Source: Anaerolineales bacterium
GTDB lineage: Bacteria > Chloroflexota > Anaerolineae > Anaerolineales > UBA4823
Assembly (NCBI GenBank): GCA_020853835.1
Contig: JADYYC010000382.1
Coordinates: 1 to 8,221 of the forward strand
Length of the DNA stretch: 8,221 nucleotides
Direction of reading: 5' to 3'
The notes under the pieces were generated by a model, which saw only the letters and a list, made by a program, of their open reading frames with translations, searched no databases and was not told the DNA's origin. Shown piece by piece: positions 5,881-8,221 of the stretch (position 1 is the first letter of the stretch; each line of letters starts with the position of its first letter). Both the position numbers and the translations under genes were made by a program.

Positions 5881-8049
5881 TCACGCGCTCGTTGGTTTCC
5901 GGATGGTTTGCCACAGGGTGTATGCCAACAAGACGATAATGAGCACCGTGCTGATGACGAATCCCGATTCTGCGGCGAGACGGATGATCTGGGCTTCAAG
6001 CTCGCCTACCTTGCCCTCGAATGGGGTCAGCAATGTGAGTGTCGAGCCAAGCAATAAACCCACCAGCAGCACGCTGAGGACGACCCGGCGGATGCCAAGT
6101 TCGAGAGCGGCCTGTATGACGTTGGCCCGCTGATCGATGCTGCCGGTGTTGAGCTGAAAGGCCAGTTGGCCTTTTTGGAAATCATCCAGTAGCGATGTGG
6201 CGGCTGCCTGCAACGCTGGCAATCGTCCGATGACCTCTCGGAGGAGCGGTTTGCCGGCGTGGTCGAGGATATTTTCGGCTGTTAGTTGTTCTCGCAGTAA
6301 TTCTTTCAACTGGGTGTAAGAGACATCGAGGATGTAATCCATCGGCTGGTCGCCCATCAAAGCGCGCATAATCGACTCGCCCTGGCCAATTGCTTTGATC
6401 GCAAGGGTGAACTCCCGGCGCAACTGAAGGCCATGCTGTAGAAGCAGGGTTATCAGACCCGTCATCATCTCTGTGAGCGAGGAGGAAGAGGTTGCGAAGA
6501 GCAAATTGTGGTTTATCAGGCGCTCGATATCGCGCTGGAGAGCTGCGTAATCGTAACCCCTGGATGGCCTGCAAATGGCTGTCAGCACACGGGTGACCGA
6601 TTGGGCGTCGCGGTCCTGGAGCGCCCAGATAAGCTCGCCCAGGGCAAACCGGTCTTCGAGCGCCAGGTAGCCCATCAGCCCCATGTCGAGGAAGATGATA
6701 TGCCCCGTCTCTGTGTTCACCCACACATTGCCGGGGTGTGGGTCGGCGTGGAAGAAGCCATCGAAAAGCACCTGCTGCAGCAGGGCATGGAAGAAGTTGA
6801 CCGCCGTTTCCTCGCGATCGAGGCCTGCGGCGTCCAACGCGGCAGCATCGGAAATCTTGACCCCTTTGACATGCTCCTGTGTGAGCACTCTCTTCGCGCT
6901 AAATGCCCCGTAAATTTGCGGGACGTCCACAAAGGGAAATTTCCGCATGTTATAGCTCAGAAGGCGGGCATTGTAAGCTTCGTTGGCAAAGTCCAATTCA
7001 GTCAGGACGTTCTCGGCGAACTCCTGAAACAATGCGCTCATTCCGAATTGACGGCTCCAACGCACGCGCTGCTCGACAAGGTTCAGGACATCTTGCATGA
7101 CGTTGAGATCGCCTTTGACCGTGACCTCGATATTTGGACGGCGAACCTTGACAACCACGCTCTCTCCGTCAGGTAGTATGGCTCTATGGACCTGCGCGGT
7201 CGAGGCCGCGGCAAGTGGTTTTGGATCGAAAGCCGCAAAGACAGCTTCGGGCGGTTGGCCCAGTTCCCTCTGGATGATCTTCTGTACCTCTGCGAAAGGG
7301 AACGGCGCTACATCGTCCTGCAACTGCTCCAACTCAACCTGCCATGCGGCTGGCAGGGCTTCGCTGCGGCCTGCAACCATCTGTCCGAATTTGACGAAAG
7401 TGGGCCCAAGCTCCTGCAGCATCAGGCGTATTTTTGCGATCGGGGTCTGGTCGATCAGCACTGGCCGGCGGCGAAAGATCAGCCGCTGAAAAGCGCGCCG
7501 CACGCCGCCCAGCGGTGAGATGCCGATTACGATGTCCACGCTGTACCGCCGGATGGTGCTGACCATTTGTTGAGTTCGTAAGTTCTCTACAATCCGGTTG
7601 CGGCGTCCCGTTGGCAGCATCCCCAGCCAACGCCAATAGAATGGACTACGGCTGTTGTCCATGAGGTGCGGGCTGTCCAGCCCTGTTATCGCCTCCAGGG
7701 TCATGACGATCAAACCCATCAGCATTGCGCCTAATATTGCTGAAAGCAGCCGTATCCAGCCGATCTGCCATTCGGTTGGCGCCAAATAGGACAAGAACAA
7801 GAAGATGAATGTATCGGCGGCAAGAGCTACCAGGCCCATAGACCAGACGTACAACCGCCCAGTCAGGAAGATGAGCACCGGGCGGATAAAAGCGTGCAAA
7901 ATTTCAAAGATAAGCCCAATGACGATGTAAAGGAGCGCCCCGGCCAGTGGGTTGGAATAATAGGGAAGAATCTGCAGACCGGGCACGACGTTCATAACCA
8001 CAGCGGCTGCCAGGGCGTTCACAACAATGCGAATGAGGAAATAGGTCAT
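5881..8049 (-). CDS. UbiB/AarF/ABC1 atypical kinase with N-terminal four-helix membrane domain
   Basis: The product has 722 residues. Residues 1-125 are four hydrophobic helices (about 5-25, 36-60, 66-90, 96-120) with the pattern of the YvlD / phage-holin superfamily IV family (INAxA, VPGL, a polar ARP-like segment FIRPVLIFLTG). After a basic linker (130-200) comes the ABC1 kinase-like fold: KFGQ at 220-223 (the KxGQ motif), A-rich nucleotide loop AAAS at 280-283, VVVK with Lys301, ExD motif at Glu351/Asp353, HADPHPGN at 434-441 (Asp436, Asn441) and DMG at 455-457 in the DFG position. All core residues are present. Two C-terminal helices (about 653-675, 696-715) are usual for UbiB. Known members are membrane-associated ATPases or kinases supporting ubiquinone and other isoprenoid-quinone lipid metabolism; the substrate here is unknown. 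It is convergent with the large gene. The ATG at 8049 is the first in-frame start; the ribosome binding site is weak. Confidence 0.92.
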   Translation of the reverse strand: MTYFLIRIVVNALAAAVVMNVVPGLQILPYYSNPLAGALLYIVIGLIFEILHAFIRPVLIFLTGRLYVWSMGLVALAADTFIFLFLSYLAPTEWQIGWIRLLSAILGAMLMGLIVMTLEAITGLDSPHLMDNSRSPFYWRWLGMLPTGRRNRIVENLRTQQMVSTIRRYSVDIVIGISPLGGVRRAFQRLIFRRRPVLIDQTPIAKIRLMLQELGPTFVKFGQMVAGRSEALPAAWQVELEQLQDDVAPFPFAEVQKIIQRELGQPPEAVFAAFDPKPLAAASTAQVHRAILPDGESVVVKVRRPNIEVTVKGDLNVMQDVLNLVEQRVRWSRQFGMSALFQEFAENVLTELDFANEAYNARLLSYNMRKFPFVDVPQIYGAFSAKRVLTQEHVKGVKISDAAALDAAGLDREETAVNFFHALLQQVLFDGFFHADPHPGNVWVNTETGHIIFLDMGLMGYLALEDRFALGELIWALQDRDAQSVTRVLTAICRPSRGYDYAALQRDIERLINHNLLFATSSSSLTEMMTGLITLLLQHGLQLRREFTLAIKAIGQGESIMRALMGDQPMDYILDVSYTQLKELLREQLTAENILDHAGKPLLREVIGRLPALQAAATSLLDDFQKGQLAFQLNTGSIDQRANVIQAALELGIRRVVLSVLLVGLLLGSTLTLLTPFEGKVGELEAQIIRLAAESGFVISTVLIIVLLAYTLWQTIRKPTSA

Positions 8050-8074
8050 ATCACCATACCTGAAGAAGGGTTGA

Positions 8075-8080
8075 ATTATA
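8075..8080 (-). promoter_or_regulatory. Possible -10 element for the UbiB-type gene
   Basis: The minus strand reads TATAAT at 8080-8075. Transcription would start near 8068, about 19 bases before the ATG. No recognisable -35 hexamer sits 16-18 bases upstream, so this is a weak candidate that might depend on an activator. Confidence 0.3.
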
Positions 8081-8100
8081 TGTTATTACGCTCCACTGCC

Positions 8101-8126
8101 CCGCCAGGCACAACCGGAGTTGGCGG
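8101..8126. repeat. Short inverted repeat upstream of the UbiB-type gene
   Basis: CCGCCA (8101-8106) and TGGCGG (8121-8126) are exact reverse complements separated by 14 bases. It lies between the two possible -10 elements of the minus strand gene and could form a leader hairpin or be an operator. It is short enough to occur by chance. Confidence 0.25.
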
Positions 8127-8156
8127 ATATGGAGTTTGATGATCCGAATAGATGCA

Positions 8157-8196
8157 GGCATAGACCAATTATATAATATCCCCCAGCGTCTATGCC
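8157..8196. promoter_or_regulatory. 9-bp inverted repeat around an AT-rich core, candidate operator
   Basis: GGCATAGAC (8157-8165) and GTCTATGCC (8188-8196) are perfect reverse complements with a 22-base spacer. The spacer contains overlapping TATAAT sequences on the plus (8172-8177) and minus (8173-8168) strands. This resembles a dyad binding site framing a -10 region upstream of the kinase gene. No good -35 hexamer is present on either strand at normal spacing. A hairpin in RNA is the alternative reading. Confidence 0.4.
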
Positions 8197-8221
8197 CGGT
8201 TTGGGCGTAATCGCCTCCTTA

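Noticed and set aside
6508..7176. 222-codon open frame on the plus strand inside the kinase gene
   Set aside because: It is antisense to the catalytic core of the UbiB-type kinase, whose motifs are all intact. Its product has no family resemblance.
5881..8049. A prophage holin gene or phage remnant
   Set aside because: The holin-superfamily-like helices are fused in frame to a full UbiB kinase, and no lysis, structural or integrase gene is nearby. The family name does not imply phage origin.
8214..8221. TAAGGAGG on the minus strand at the right edge as a ribosome binding site
   Set aside because: The sequence is a strong Shine-Dalgarno, but no ATG, GTG or TTG follows at a usable distance on that strand.

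Overview
The window looks like a piece of a Chloroflexota chromosome, probably Anaerolineae-like. This is inferred from gene content, not from a marker gene. The main clue is a very large secreted beta-rich protein ending in a short hydrophobic tail plus Arg (IYMPVVGR), a tail style I associate with secreted proteins of that phylum. A UbiB/ABC1 kinase with an added N-terminal four-helix membrane domain is compatible with this. No rRNA, tRNA, CRISPR array, insertion sequence or phage gene was seen.

Layout. The left edge carries the 3' end of a Gfo/Idh/MocA-type oxidoreductase (ends at 380, + strand). After 100 bases comes a DUF985-type cupin gene (481-1011, +). A gene-free, AT-rich stretch follows (1012-1479). 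It holds a near-consensus sigma70-type promoter (TTGACA, 16 bases, TAAAAT) about 250 bases ahead of the next gene. The centre is a single 1408-codon gene (1480-5706, +) for a signal-peptide-bearing multidomain extracellular protein. From 5707 to 5880 lie two tandem terminator-like hairpins and the 3' flank of a convergent gene. The right part is one 722-codon gene on the minus strand (5881-8049), a UbiB/AarF/ABC1 atypical kinase. The last 172 bases hold its upstream region, including a 9-bp inverted repeat around an AT-rich core.

The genes do not form an obvious pathway. The first two could be co-transcribed (sugar/inositol-type dehydrogenase and a small cupin). The large secreted protein appears monocistronic, with its own promoter and terminators. 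The kinase is convergent with it and is probably a separate housekeeping or membrane-lipid/quinone gene. The left two genes use noticeably more A/T-ending codons than the strongly C/G-ending large gene.

No complete novel system is evident. The most noteworthy items are the fusion of a YvlD/holin-superfamily-IV-like membrane domain to a UbiB kinase, and the architecture of the 1408-residue protein: an uncharacterised N-terminal domain of about 450 residues, and a beta-propeller that seems inserted inside a split Ig-like domain.
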